A stretch of DNA of 64,000 bases from Dyadobacter sp. SG02 (GCF_900109045.1 NZ_FNYL01000013.1:226584-290583); one strand, 5' to 3'; counted from the stretch's first letter, positions 1-9,434 are shown. Numbers and translations are program-made. Notes: a model not told the origin generated them from the sequence alone.

Positions 1-505
1 CGCCATCCAGGTAAAGCCTTTCGAGCGCTACTTTGGCCGGTCGCCAGTCCCACCAACCGGTGCTCGCTTCCACGCGGTCGTTGTCAAAATCGCCCACCAT
101 GAGCGATTCTTCCCGCTCCGCCCGGTCGAGTACCTCTTTCATTAAACCAATTTCCGCCGGGGTAAGCGGCGGGCGCTGCATTTTGAATGCATTTTTTACA
201 GGCAACGAAAACCGGAAATCGTACATGGGGAGGTAACCCGCATCCGAAGAAAAGTATTCGAAAATACTGCCGTCCTCGCAAAGCTGGCCCAGCCACTCGG
301 TTTGATAGCCGGGAATGCGGGCGGCCATGACGTGGTGATGGGCACGCTCGACGACGTAGTTGGTATCCAGCTGTACAAAACCCAGGTGGTCGATCAGGCG
401 GTAAACAGCTTCGATCCCCGTCCCGAACTGCGATTTCCGCGCGAGCCCGGCAGCGTTAAGGATGATCTTTCTTGCTTGCGTTTTGGTAAGGGTAACAGGC
501 TCCAT
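1..505 (-). CDS. Winged-helix YcaQ/AlkX-type DNA glycosylase family protein (3' end outside window)
   Basis: Only the first 168 residues are visible; the frame stays open to the window edge, so the C-terminal part is missing by truncation of the window, not by mutation. The start is the ATG whose complement lies at 503-505. Translation shows the features of the HTH_42/YcaQ family: a central VQLDTNYVVERAHHH stretch containing the Q-hydrophobic-D motif that serves as the catalytic signature in YcaQ, followed by FEY, a YLPMYD segment, and the WWDWRPAKVALERLY segment typical of this family. Family members repair interstrand crosslinks or alkylated bases; that this protein does so is inferred from the motif. 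It is transcribed away from the surface-protein genes behind a hairpin at 572-605. Confidence 0.8.
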   Translation of the reverse strand, partial: MEPVTLTKTQARKIILNAAGLARKSQFGTGIEAVYRLIDHLGFVQLDTNYVVERAHHHVMAARIPGYQTEWLGQLCEDGSIFEYFSSDAGYLPMYDFRFSLPVKNAFKMQRPPLTPAEIGLMKEVLDRAEREESLMVGDFDNDRVEASTGWWDWRPAKVALERLYLDG

Positions 506-571
506 GGGGCTACTTCCGAGTTGAAAAGTCTTCGAAAGTACAAAATGTGGGCGCTTATGGTTCTACTGGTC

Positions 572-605
572 AGCAAAGGGCCCGGCAAACACCGGGCTCT
601 TTGCT
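572..605 (-). terminator. Hairpin terminator after the choice-of-anchor A gene
   Basis: The arms AGCAAAGGGCCCGG (572-585) and CCGGGCTCTTTGCT (592-605) pair over 14 bp with a single G-U pair and a 6-nt loop. It lies 7 bp past the stop codon of the minus-strand gene ending at 613. There is no clean U-tract after it, so the call rests on stem strength and position. Confidence 0.6.
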
Positions 606-612
606 GTAACAA

Positions 613-2100
613 CTATCTGCGAATCAAAATCTTATCCGATTCAACAGCGCCATTCACCCGGGTCATCGTGACGACGTACATGCCTGACGGCAGGTTTTTG
701 CAATCGATACCTGCGGCGGGGATTTCTTGCGCCTGATATACTTTGCGTCCCGACAAGTCGGTTATCGTGAGCAATGCCACATTCGTGTTGCTGCGGATTA
801 AAATCTTGTCAGAAGCCGGATTGGGGAAGAGGGTAATGGACGAACCTGCTTCAATGCGCACGTTTTGAATGCTGCTATATGCAAAGGTTTCATCCAGGTC
901 TATCATTTTGAGGCGGTAAAGGTTTTCACCATTGGCGGGGGACTGGTCGGTGAAGGTGTAATGGACCGATTGAGCGCTTTCTCCGTGGGATAGCACCGTT
1001 CCGATCCGGTTCCATGACTTCCCGTTGAGGCTGTGCTCGATTTCGAAACGGTCGCTGTTTGTTTCCGAAGTGGTGGTCCAGCGGAGGGCGACAGACGCAT
1101 TTTCACCGGTGGCGGAGAATTTCGCCAGCGTCACGGGCAGGACGATCGTATTTTCTTCGAAATAGAAGTTGTGAAATTCGAATCCGCCCTGCTGGTCAAA
1201 ATGCCCGCCGATGATCGACTGTCCGTTAATGGAGCCTCCATTGCCGTTCAGGCTGGCTTTCGGTGCCAGGAAGCTACCCAAAAATTTGAAATGCGCGAGC
1301 GAGATCGAAGTGGCGTTCGGGAAGTTAAACAGTACTTTGTTATTCTCTTTGTCGGCGCCGTTCATTTTCATGCTGCCGCCATTGATCGAAAGTGATGAAT
1401 TGAGGACATTGATGATCGCCGAGGCGCCCTCCGGTATATCCACCCTGATTTCATCGCTGCTCATGTTCGGGGGCAGTGTGATGTCGAAAACGTTTAAGCC
1501 CAGGCTGGTACCGGTGAGCGTATATTGATGATAGTTGTCCCAGGCCGTGGTACCGGTGTTGGGCAATGCATTCAGTGTGCCGCTCAGCGTGCGGTAATAG
1601 TCCAGAAGCTTATTGTCCGAGAACTTGATGTGGTCGAATTTTCCGCCTGTAATACTGCTCACGGCCGGGGCGGTCAGGCTGGGGAACACCGTGCCGTTGG
1701 GGGCGGTATTGTAAACCAGGCTACCCCGCAGGCCCCAGTTACCAATGTTGTTGAATGACCCGTTGACGACAAGGTTATCCGTATTGTTCGGTGCATTAAC
1801 ACCCATTACGCCCATACCCACGCTGTACCCCGCCGTGGTAAGGGTGAAATCACCGGCTACGGCCAGCCGCCCTTCCACGTCGCCGGAATTGCTCTGAAAA
1901 TTCCCGAAAATGATCGCGTTGAAATTACCTGTCCCGACAAAGCCGGAGGACAGATATTCGTCCGGAATGGTCAATGGGGTCTTGTTTCCCTGGGCAACCG
2001 ACTGCTGCCAGGCGGCAAAAAGTAGACCAGAACTAATTAGGGCGGTCCGGTAGAATTTAAAAGACCTGGACGCGTGGCTGAATGTAGAAAAAATTTTCAT
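613..2100 (-). CDS. Choice-of-anchor A family surface protein with T9SS type A sorting domain
   Basis: 495 residues. A signal peptide occupies about residues 1-36 (ends SVAQ). The next part carries the choice-of-anchor A signature: FNAIIFGNF, then DVEGRLAVAGDF and a YSVGMG segment (about 60-100), continuing to about residue 315. A fibronectin-like linker common in Bacteroidota exported proteins follows (LPVTLAKFSA to YRLKMIDLDE, about 320-410). The last 75 residues form a T9SS type A sorting domain (LFPNPASDKILI, GMYVVT, KILIRR). The protein is expected to be exported by Sec and then carried across the outer membrane by the type IX system and attached to the surface. Its ligand is unknown. 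It is separated from the next surface gene by 300 bp and a terminator, so it probably has its own promoter. Confidence 0.85.
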   Translation of the reverse strand: MKIFSTFSHASRSFKFYRTALISSGLLFAAWQQSVAQGNKTPLTIPDEYLSSGFVGTGNFNAIIFGNFQSNSGDVEGRLAVAGDFTLTTAGYSVGMGVMGVNAPNNTDNLVVNGSFNNIGNWGLRGSLVYNTAPNGTVFPSLTAPAVSSITGGKFDHIKFSDNKLLDYYRTLSGTLNALPNTGTTAWDNYHQYTLTGTSLGLNVFDITLPPNMSSDEIRVDIPEGASAIINVLNSSLSINGGSMKMNGADKENNKVLFNFPNATSISLAHFKFLGSFLAPKASLNGNGGSINGQSIIGGHFDQQGGFEFHNFYFEENTIVLPVTLAKFSATGENASVALRWTTTSETNSDRFEIEHSLNGKSWNRIGTVLSHGESAQSVHYTFTDQSPANGENLYRLKMIDLDETFAYSSIQNVRIEAGSSITLFPNPASDKILIRSNTNVALLTITDLSGRKVYQAQEIPAAGIDCKNLPSGMYVVTMTRVNGAVESDKILIRR

Positions 2101-2400
2101 AACATTTTGATAGAGAAGGAATTGAGTAACTAGTTACCGGAATTTACATCATGAAATATGTATAATTCAATTAAATTTTCCTCAATACGGCACTTCTCCT
2201 CAAAATGTCATGCAAAAATGGAAAACACCCGAAAATGACTTGAAAACGAGTAAACTTGTTTAGGTATGAATGTAGAAATAGCGCGATCAGGGTTATAATA
2301 GTATGCGCATGAGTTTTAGAGAAAAAATCAGCCCCATTCAGAACTTGTTGGGAGCAGGTTCCGAATGCGGGCTGATTGATTTTTACCTGAACTTACTAAC
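2101..2400. other. Intergenic region between two T9SS protein genes
   Basis: About 300 bp without a gene. It holds the terminator of the upstream minus-strand gene (2326-2377) and an AT-rich stretch next to the start at 2100. A perfect 12-bp palindrome, GTAACTAGTTAC, lies at 2126-2137, 26 bp before the start codon, where an operator could sit. No exact TAnnTTTG promoter element was found on the minus strand. Confidence 0.5.
2326..2377 (-). terminator. Intrinsic terminator after the T9SS gene at 2401-3888
   Basis: The outer arms AATCAGCCC (2326-2334) and GGGCTGATT (2369-2377) are extended inward by CATTC/GAATG and GAAC/GTTC pairs with single unpaired bases. A run of six A at 2322-2327 on the plus strand becomes the U-tract on the minus-strand transcript. 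Confidence 0.75.
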
Positions 2401-3888
2401 CTAGTCTTTCAGCACTTTGAAACTTTTGCCGTTGACAATGACAATGTAAATGCCAGGCTTCTGGCCTCGGAGATCAATCTCGCGGAGATTTTGGAGCGAG
2501 GCCGCCGCATGATCCACCGGAGCGGCTATGCGCGTTACCTTCGAACCGTCGGCCCTGAATATCTCCACCGATTGCAACGCAGCACCGGATTCGATGCGGA
2601 GTATGTCCGTAACCGGGTTTGGATAAACTTTGATGCCGATAGCTGCCTCAAACCGGATTGAGATGGTTTTGGAGAAGGCAAATGTGCCGTCGCGGTCGAC
2701 CTGTTTCAGCCGGTAATAGTTTGTTTCGGCCAGAGGCATCTGATCGGCAAACGCGTAATTCACAATAACCTTACTGTCGCCCTTTGCGTCCACCTGACCG
2801 ATCGGCTCAAAGTTTCTGGCGTCGCTGCTTCTTTGTACCTCAAAATGCGACGCATTGATCTCCTCGGTCGTTGCCCAATTGAGCGCAACGGTATTTTCGA
2901 CGGCCTTACCCGTGAAACTGACTAATGTGACAGGCAGGGGAGGCTCAACGCTGCCGATGGCGAGCGCGGTAATGGACGTTCCGGCCGGGATGGTGCCGCT
3001 CAACGCATTGTTTTCGGCCGCTGCACTGGCACCGGTTGTGCCTAGCGCTACCCACTGGGTGCCGTTCCAGCCTACCAGGCGAAGATCGGCCGGCAGGGCA
3101 AAGCCCGTCACGTCGGGAATAGAAACCGTAACCGCCACATTGTCGTCGCTTCCGGCCGGATTGATCCAGTCCCAAAAGCCGACGGGGCTTATCGCTTCAA
3201 TGGGCGCGGCCAGGGCCGTCAGGCTGTGCGTAGCGCCGTCGGACGGGTCGGTAACCGTGGCCGGGCTGCCCACGAACCAGGCGGTGCTGATGGTCGCGGC
3301 GGCGGCGGGGGCTGAAATGGACACCGTACGCAGGTCGGTACCGCTGCCCACGGGAAATACAAATGCATCATCACCTGACTTGGTTACATAACCGTTTACG
3401 TGCTGCGCATCCGTATTTCCGCCGGCATAGCCCGCTCCGTCGGCTAAGCGAAGCGAACTGATAGTGTGCGTATTGCGTGTAGTACTTATGATCCCGCTCG
3501 TGCCGAAAGACAGCGTTCCGGCCACGTTGGCGCCGGCTGTATTCGTGATTGCGACCGTTCCGCCGTTTTGAAATTGCAGGCTGTGGAAACCGGGCGCTGA
3601 TGATCCGCTGATCGTCAATGCACCCGCCGCGTTGAACAGGTCGAGGCTGTTCGTCTGTCCGAGCCAGGTACCATTATTCTGAAAGCTCAGGTTACCGTGC
3701 TCGTAGGTAGACGCGTTGGCCAGTGTTACGCTCCCGCCCGCTTGTACGACGGTACCGTTGGGTGAGTAGTCGCTTAAATAGCCCGCGTTAATGCTCACCG
3801 GATCGGGTGGGCCGTAGGTGGTAAATGTTTGTCCGTGTGCCTGCATTACCCACAAGGGCAATGCCAGGGCTATCAGTCTTTTTTTCAT
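2401..3888 (-). CDS. T9SS type A sorting domain-containing surface protein
   Basis: 495 residues. The signal peptide is MKKRLIALALPLWVMQAHG, cut before QTF. The region to about 155 is rich in Gly, Thr, Ser and Asn and has a beta-repeat character (NLSFQNNGTW, LQFQNGGTV, GTLSFGTSG). At about 165-185 a YVTKSGDDAFVFPVGSGTD segment resembles a module found in many T9SS cargo proteins. The LPVTLVSFTG to NYYRLKQVDRDG linker module (about 318-405) and the terminal sorting domain (IKVYPNPVTDILRIES, GIYIVIV) match those of the neighbour at 613-2100. It is probably an outer-surface adhesin or matrix protein; no enzymatic domain is visible. It starts 38 bp after the tail-fibre gene ends, so the two may share a transcript that stops at 2326-2377. 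Confidence 0.82.
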   Translation of the reverse strand: MKKRLIALALPLWVMQAHGQTFTTYGPPDPVSINAGYLSDYSPNGTVVQAGGSVTLANASTYEHGNLSFQNNGTWLGQTNSLDLFNAAGALTISGSSAPGFHSLQFQNGGTVAITNTAGANVAGTLSFGTSGIISTTRNTHTISSLRLADGAGYAGGNTDAQHVNGYVTKSGDDAFVFPVGSGTDLRTVSISAPAAAATISTAWFVGSPATVTDPSDGATHSLTALAAPIEAISPVGFWDWINPAGSDDNVAVTVSIPDVTGFALPADLRLVGWNGTQWVALGTTGASAAAENNALSGTIPAGTSITALAIGSVEPPLPVTLVSFTGKAVENTVALNWATTEEINASHFEVQRSSDARNFEPIGQVDAKGDSKVIVNYAFADQMPLAETNYYRLKQVDRDGTFAFSKTISIRFEAAIGIKVYPNPVTDILRIESGAALQSVEIFRADGSKVTRIAAPVDHAAASLQNLREIDLRGQKPGIYIVIVNGKSFKVLKD

Positions 3889-3926
3889 ACCATTTGTTTT
3901 TAAAGGTGAACAATCAGTATGAATGA

Positions 3927-5459
3927 CTATTTGGATACGGCTGTGTTATCGGCAGTCGAAGTGTTCAGCGATGCTTCGAGACGCTGCATTCTTTCCGCAA
4001 GCGCGGAGATTTTGGAAACATCCGCTTTCAATGCGGCATTATCGGCTTTGGAAACGGAGAGGGCCGCTTTCAGTTGCTCGATTTCTGCCTGCTGTTCCTG
4101 GATAGCTTTGGTGAGTACCGGTACCACGGTGGCATAGGACACATTGTACAGTTCATTAGCCGGGTCTTTCGGGATCACTACCGCTTCTGGTACCACTTTC
4201 GCCAGTTCCTGCGCGAGGAACCCGATGGTTTTGACCACCTTGTCGTTCTCCGTGAATTTCACGACGCCGTCTTTGATCGTTCTGCCGCTGTGGAAGTCGT
4301 AGGATACCGGGCGCATGGCCATTACCTTTTGCAGACCGTCGTTGATGATATTCACGTTGGTCTTCACACGCATGTCGGATACGTTCGTGTATGCACCGGT
4401 AATGGGTGCAATGAAGGCGATGTTATTGGTATTGAATGCAGCGGTACCGGGGGCGAGATCATAGAAACGAAATCCGCCTGTACCTAAACCATGGTAGTTA
4501 ACGAACTCTGCTTCTCCATTCCCGCCACGTAGCGTACTCCACGTAAAAAGAGTTCCGTTTGAATGACTGACGTTTTTCTCATTGCGCACCAGCACACCAC
4601 CTTCTACCTGCAATTTGGCTCTTGGAGAAACCGAACCAATACCCACGTTAGCGCTACTGTCGAGCGTCATAACTGTTTGTTGGCTGGTGACGAAAGTCAA
4701 TCGGGAAGCGGCGCTGGTACCATCGCCCAGATAATCGCCCGAGATAATGCCCACATTGGCTTCTGCGCCATTTCGGCGAGCTGTGAAAAAGACGTTACCG
4801 ACGTTGTCGCCTGCCTGGCTGTTTTCCGGTGCTGCGAATGTTCCATGGTTGGATTTGAACGCGATCGATGGCCGGGTAATGGCCCCATATGACTCGATTA
4901 CGATGTTGTCATTATTTGAACTACCTCCACCATCATTGATGATGTGCAATGCATGGTTTGGCAGCGGCGTAGAGCCGGAAGTTATTCTCAGTGAACCGTT
5001 ATTCAGATGCAGCTTTGTCTCAGGTGCAGCAACCCCGATGCCGACCCAGCCATTGGCCAGTACACGTGCGGCTTCCGCATTGTTCGTGCGGAGAACCAAC
5101 GGCTGGTTGTCGGTGGTACCGATAAAGTTGTTGGCCGGGTTAGTACCTGCATTGCCGGCGAGGTTCCAGCCCGCGGCAGGGGTTGTAGACCAGCTCGGCG
5201 CAGCCGGCGTTCCGATATTTGTCTGAACCTCGTTAGTCGTTGTGTTGAAGATCAGGAGTCCTTTGGCCGGGTTGGCGATGGCGTTGCGCTGTACGGTTGT
5301 CAGGCGGGGAAGGAGCAGACCTTTGTTGTTAGCGGCTCCGCCTGTTACTTCCAGTGTGGCGCTTGCGTCGGGGGCACCTGCGGCGCCGATTTTTACTTGT
5401 GCAAAACCGGGGGCTGCGGCGAGCATCAGCAGGCCCGCCAAGATGTAATGCTTTTTCAT
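3927..5459 (-). CDS. Tail fiber domain-containing protein with intramolecular chaperone (peptidase S74)
   Basis: 510 residues. Signal peptide about 1-20 (GFAQ). The middle is low-complexity and beta-rich, with TRPSIAFKSN, GNVFFTARRNG and NVGIGSVSP segments typical of phage-fibre-like bacterial proteins. At 359-366 the NVSDMRVK sequence carries the Ser361/Lys366 pair used by S74 endosialidase-type chaperones for self-cleavage after trimer folding. The downstream MAMRPVSYDF and GFLAQELAKVVPEAV segments are standard for the domain. The C-terminal ~60 residues form a coiled coil, as in released chaperone tails. Expected role: an exported trimeric fibre-like protein. There are no phage genes around it, so this is a cellular surface protein and not a prophage piece. 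Confidence 0.85.
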   Translation of the reverse strand: MKKHYILAGLLMLAAAPGFAQVKIGAAGAPDASATLEVTGGAANNKGLLLPRLTTVQRNAIANPAKGLLIFNTTTNEVQTNIGTPAAPSWSTTPAAGWNLAGNAGTNPANNFIGTTDNQPLVLRTNNAEAARVLANGWVGIGVAAPETKLHLNNGSLRITSGSTPLPNHALHIINDGGGSSNNDNIVIESYGAITRPSIAFKSNHGTFAAPENSQAGDNVGNVFFTARRNGAEANVGIISGDYLGDGTSAASRLTFVTSQQTVMTLDSSANVGIGSVSPRAKLQVEGGVLVRNEKNVSHSNGTLFTWSTLRGGNGEAEFVNYHGLGTGGFRFYDLAPGTAAFNTNNIAFIAPITGAYTNVSDMRVKTNVNIINDGLQKVMAMRPVSYDFHSGRTIKDGVVKFTENDKVVKTIGFLAQELAKVVPEAVVIPKDPANELYNVSYATVVPVLTKAIQEQQAEIEQLKAALSVSKADNAALKADVSKISALAERMQRLEASLNTSTADNTAVSK

Positions 5460-5663
5460 ACTAACGAATTTAAGTGATGGCCAAAACGGCTATCACAAAT
5501 GTCGAAGCAGCTGCGGAAAAGAGTTGTAAGGACTATTTCGAATTGTTGGTACAAATTTTTACTACACATGAGGAAATTATTCGTACAGAATTTACTTTTA
5601 CTTGTAATCAAATGGATATAGCTTGTCAGCCATACGCTCCTGATGGCGGAGCAGAGCATCCCT

Positions 5664-8600
5664 ATGAGAATTTTGTACCTGCTTGGTCGGTTTTCCACCG
5701 TATTCCTGTTGTCTTTAACACTACATGCAGAGGAAAACGAGTCGTGGACGGTGACCCATTTCAACAGCGAGAACGGCCTGCCCCAGAATAGCGTCAATTC
5801 GGCATTGATGGACGACAATGGTTACTTGTGGTTCACTACGCAAGCTGGTATCGTCCGGTACGATGGGCAGCATTTCCGGTTATTCGATAACAGCAATTCG
5901 GGCCTTCGGCGAAACCGTTTTTTGTCGCTTGGTAAATGCAATGACGGCCGCCTTTTTTGCATAGACGATAATGTTGAGATATCCTATTACGATCACCGAA
6001 ATGGATTTTCCAAACCGCAGTCGCCAACGGGTCTGCTGGGTTCAATGAGGGGGATACTCAGGCGTTTCGACGAGTTTGACCTCGGGCCAATGACCCGCTA
6101 CACGGAAAAGTTCATGCATACGGGATTCTCGGATATCTTGACGTTCAGTTTCTTCGAAACCCGGAATGGTAAAGGATTTATCATCAAAGAAAATTTAGTT
6201 GCAGGGTACGTTTCAAACGGCAAAGTGCGAAGAGTCGACTCGCTGGACATCAACCGCAATATGGCACAAGCCATTGGCAGCGTCGGTGACAAGCTCTGCT
6301 ATTTCAGTCGCGCCCGGGAAATTGTTTTACTCGACTCCAATGGCGTACGCACACGCAAGAAAGTTCCGATCGCCATACCCTGGGACAAATTGGAGCGCAA
6401 CCGTAACACAGCATACTTTTGCTGGCAAAATGAAGCAATGGTGCTGAATATCGACGGCGCTATCTATGAAGTGATGCTTAGCGGCGGGGAGGTGGAATTT
6501 CGTCACCTTGCCACCTTAAAGCAGATTCCTTATATCACTTCTGTTCGCTATTATCCCCGGCAGGGCCTGCTGATTGTCGGCTCAAACACGGATGGGGTGT
6601 ATATATTGAGAAGAAAGCAACTCGGATCGGTCGGTAAAAATGCCCTCAATGCAGATGCTTTCTATGCACTGGCGCCTTATGGCGATAACCAGGTGTTATC
6701 CGTTACGGGTAGTTTGCCCGGCAGCCCGTCCGTACCGGGGGTAGAGGATAGTTACAACAGATACAGCCTGTTGCGCGACCGCGACCGGCATTACTGGTAT
6801 TCCAGCGCAACGACGCTTCTGGAAGCAGATGAGCAGTTCAGGGTCCTCAGGAAAATCCCGTTGACCGGAGTGCTTTCGTGTCTGGGACAGGACGAGAAAG
6901 GGACGATATGGATGATGGAGGGCGAAGTGCAGTTCGGGCGACGGAAAAACAGGTTTGCGCGGGTGCGCGGAAACTTAATCGAGCCTTATCCGCTACAAGG
7001 TATTGAAGGGAAGAATATGCAAAGTTTTATTCCCATGGGCAACCAGACGTTCTGGATCGTCGGCACCGGGTTGTGTATGTGGGTCGACGCAAAGAACCGC
7101 AAGCAGCGCATTTACCATGAGTTTGACGACGTAGAGCTGCGAACGGTGTACCGCGACAAATTGGGGAACGTATGGATGGGGAGCTATGGCCAGGGCTACT
7201 ACCTTTTCCGTAATGGCCGTTTTACAAAAATGCCCGAAGACGAAGCGCACCATCTGAAGATCGTTCATTCGTTCGTGGAAGATCGAAAAGGATTTATCTG
7301 GATGAGTACTAACAACGGCCTTTTCCAATGCTCCCTCAACGATTTCTATGATTATGCTTCGGGCAAATCAAAGCAGGTATATCATCATTATTACGGAAAG
7401 GAAAGCGGCCTGAAAACGACGGAATTCAATGGAGGCTGTTCGCCCAGCGCATTGCGAATGGCCAGCGGCCGGTTTGCATTTCCGTCTATGAACGGCGTGG
7501 TCGTGTTTCATCCCGACAGCATCAAAACGGTACTTCCGGATAGTAAAATCTTTATCGAACAGGTAATGCTGGACGGCACACCGGCGAGCAGACAAGCTCT
7601 CCTGCAAATAGCGCCTTCATTCAAACGACTGGAATTGACCGTCTCATCACCCTACTTCGGAAGTCCCAACAATCTGAATATCCAGTACAATGTAGAGGGC
7701 CTGGACGACCGCTGGTATCCGCTGCCCGAAAATAACCGCATCGTATTGAACACCCTGCAACACGGAGGCTACAAACTTCGGCTCAGGAAAGAAGCGGGGT
7801 TTGGTACCCTTAATTACATCACCGCCGAGTTGCCTTTGGTGGTGATGCCGTTTTTCTATCAAACCTGGTGGTTTTACCTGCTGGTACTTGCCTTGATCGT
7901 CGCATCCGTTATCGTCATCGTCAAAATGCGGTACCGCTACCTGCTCCGCCAGCGCAACCGCCTCGAAGCGGAAGTAAATGAACGGACGCAGGAGCTTGCA
8001 TACCAGAGTAAGCTGATGGAAAAACTGACGGTATCGATTGCGCATGACCTGAAATCGCCTCTGTACTTTCTGTCCAAGGTTACAGGGCATTTGCGCGACA
8101 ATGTGCAGCGGGAGAATTTCAACGGTATCGAGCGGACCAGCAGCGAGATCAAAAACACCGCCGACCAGTTGTACCAGTTCGCGGAAGAGTTTAACCTTTG
8201 GGCCTCTTCCTTTACGCAAGGTTTCTCGGTGAATAAAACGTCGTTTCCGCTGGACGACCTCTTGCAGGAATTACGGCTGTTTTTCCGGGAAATGCTCGAC
8301 GCAAATGGCAACAGGCTGACATTTGCTGCGGATACGCATTACACGTTACACACGGACCGCGAGCTTTTAAAAGTAATTCTTCGCAATATCATTGACAATG
8401 CGAACAAGCATTCGCGCGAGTGTGAAATCACCATATCCGCAACCGGGGAATCTGCCGGAAATGTAGCGCTTACCATCGCCGACACGGGCGGGGGCATGAG
8501 CGAACCCGTGCTGAAAAGAATTCAGGACCGGATCGCACAGGCATCTACGGCGGCGGGTATCGAACGCAACGGCCGGCTGGGCTACCAGATGATCATCGAC

Positions 8601-8741
8601 TTTGCCAACCGCCTCGATGCAAAGCTGAATGTGCGGAGCGAGCGCGGCGCGGGCACATCCGTTACGCTGCAAATACAATGGAAGGAAAACAGCGAAAGGT
8701 TGTCGCCCGGTCTAGCTCAGCAGGTCGTAGGCGCCGGCTAG
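5664..8741 (+). CDS. Two-component sensor histidine kinase with ligand-binding propeller and Y_Y_Y domain
   Basis: 1025 residues from ATG 5664, preferred over 5643 because a signal peptide begins there (MRILYLLGRFSTVFLLSLTLHA). The periplasmic part shows propeller blades (ENGLPQNSVNSALMDDNGYLWF near the N-terminus; GNVWMGSYGQGYYLF and GFIWMSTNNGLF later) and a Y_Y_Y domain (LNIQYNVEGLDDRWYPLPE). A transmembrane helix follows (WWFYLLVLALIVASVIVIV), then a short coiled coil and the DHp helix with phosphoacceptor His794 (SIAHDLKSPL). The ATPase domain has an N box (NIIDNANKHS) and a G1 box (ADTGGGMS). Unlike many HTCS proteins it has no receiver or AraC domain, so it needs a separate regulator. 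The convergent LuxR-type regulator at 8712-9344 is the obvious candidate. Confidence 0.88.
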   Translation: MRILYLLGRFSTVFLLSLTLHAEENESWTVTHFNSENGLPQNSVNSALMDDNGYLWFTTQAGIVRYDGQHFRLFDNSNSGLRRNRFLSLGKCNDGRLFCIDDNVEISYYDHRNGFSKPQSPTGLLGSMRGILRRFDEFDLGPMTRYTEKFMHTGFSDILTFSFFETRNGKGFIIKENLVAGYVSNGKVRRVDSLDINRNMAQAIGSVGDKLCYFSRAREIVLLDSNGVRTRKKVPIAIPWDKLERNRNTAYFCWQNEAMVLNIDGAIYEVMLSGGEVEFRHLATLKQIPYITSVRYYPRQGLLIVGSNTDGVYILRRKQLGSVGKNALNADAFYALAPYGDNQVLSVTGSLPGSPSVPGVEDSYNRYSLLRDRDRHYWYSSATTLLEADEQFRVLRKIPLTGVLSCLGQDEKGTIWMMEGEVQFGRRKNRFARVRGNLIEPYPLQGIEGKNMQSFIPMGNQTFWIVGTGLCMWVDAKNRKQRIYHEFDDVELRTVYRDKLGNVWMGSYGQGYYLFRNGRFTKMPEDEAHHLKIVHSFVEDRKGFIWMSTNNGLFQCSLNDFYDYASGKSKQVYHHYYGKESGLKTTEFNGGCSPSALRMASGRFAFPSMNGVVVFHPDSIKTVLPDSKIFIEQVMLDGTPASRQALLQIAPSFKRLELTVSSPYFGSPNNLNIQYNVEGLDDRWYPLPENNRIVLNTLQHGGYKLRLRKEAGFGTLNYITAELPLVVMPFFYQTWWFYLLVLALIVASVIVIVKMRYRYLLRQRNRLEAEVNERTQELAYQSKLMEKLTVSIAHDLKSPLYFLSKVTGHLRDNVQRENFNGIERTSSEIKNTADQLYQFAEEFNLWASSFTQGFSVNKTSFPLDDLLQELRLFFREMLDANGNRLTFAADTHYTLHTDRELLKVILRNIIDNANKHSRECEITISATGESAGNVALTIADTGGGMSEPVLKRIQDRIAQASTAAGIERNGRLGYQMIIDFANRLDAKLNVRSERGAGTSVTLQIQWKENSERLSPGLAQQVVGAG

Positions 8742-9344
8742 GTCTGCGAGCTCCTTATTTTCTTCAATATTAAGCTTCTCGAAAGCGCGCCGCTTGTGCG
8801 TGTGTGCAGTGGAATACTGCACTTGCAGCATTTCGCAGATCTCATTCATCGAATATCCTTTGGCGAGGCAAATCACCACCTGAAACTCCCGTTGCGAAAG
8901 CTGGTCGAAAGGATTAGCCGTCGCGCCGCTGAACACCCCGCGTACGATCGACTGCGACAGGTCCGCGCTGACGTAAGTATCACCATTCAGCACCTGGGTA
9001 ATTGCTTTGATCAATTCCTCGTCCGGAGCCGTTTTGCTGATAAAACCATGGGCGCCCAATAGTATATATCGTTTGCCATAGGTGGTTTCCGGGTTTTGGG
9101 AAACAATGAGGATTCGCGTATCCGGGTAGAAGCTCTGTATCCAATGCATTAGTACCACCGAATCCGTCGCCGGCATCTGAATATCGAGCAATATCAGGTC
9201 AAAGGGCTTCTCCTTCATTTTCATCATTACGGTCCTGCCATCCCAGGCCTCGCTGATGTCTGTCTTGAAGGCCATCCTGTCGAGCACCATACGGAGCCCG
9301 GAGCGGATCAATGAATGGTCGTCGGCGATAAGAATGTTTTTCAT
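8712..9344 (-). CDS. LuxR/NarL-family response regulator
   Basis: 210 residues from MKNILIADDHS. An earlier in-frame ATG at 9359 would add five residues that do not fit the family. The receiver has acidic Asp8/Asp9, phosphoacceptor Asp54 (ILLDIQMP) and Lys104 (FISKTA). The C-terminal GerE-type HTH begins at LSQREFQVVICLAKGYSMNEICEMLQV. Its last 30 bp overlap the 3' end of the sensor kinase gene in convergent orientation. A minus-strand TATTTTTG (9364-9357) matches the TAnnTTTG -7 element just before the start, but no TTTG -33 element is visible. Target genes are unknown. Confidence 0.88.
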   Translation of the reverse strand: MKNILIADDHSLIRSGLRMVLDRMAFKTDISEAWDGRTVMMKMKEKPFDLILLDIQMPATDSVVLMHWIQSFYPDTRILIVSQNPETTYGKRYILLGAHGFISKTAPDEELIKAITQVLNGDTYVSADLSQSIVRGVFSGATANPFDQLSQREFQVVICLAKGYSMNEICEMLQVQYSTAHTHKRRAFEKLNIEENKELADLAGAYDLLS

Positions 9345-9388
9345 AGGCGGAAAACCCAAAAATACACTTTGCCGCCGTAAATCCGCAT

Positions 9389-9420
9389 AAGCCCGCCGGA
9401 TGTTGTTGTCCGACGGGCTT
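9389..9420 (-). terminator. Hairpin downstream of the TPR gene
   Basis: AAGCCCGCCGGA (9389-9400) pairs with TCCGACGGGCTT (9409-9420), with one mismatch and an 8-nt loop. It lies 14 bp after the stop of the minus-strand TPR gene. The A-run faces the gene, so the U-tract in the minus direction is poor. Confidence 0.5.
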
Positions 9421-9434
9421 AAAAATTATCGTCT

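Noticed and set aside
3927..5459. Prophage tail-fibre remnant
   Set aside because: There is a signal peptide and surface-protein neighbours, and no other phage genes in the surrounding region.
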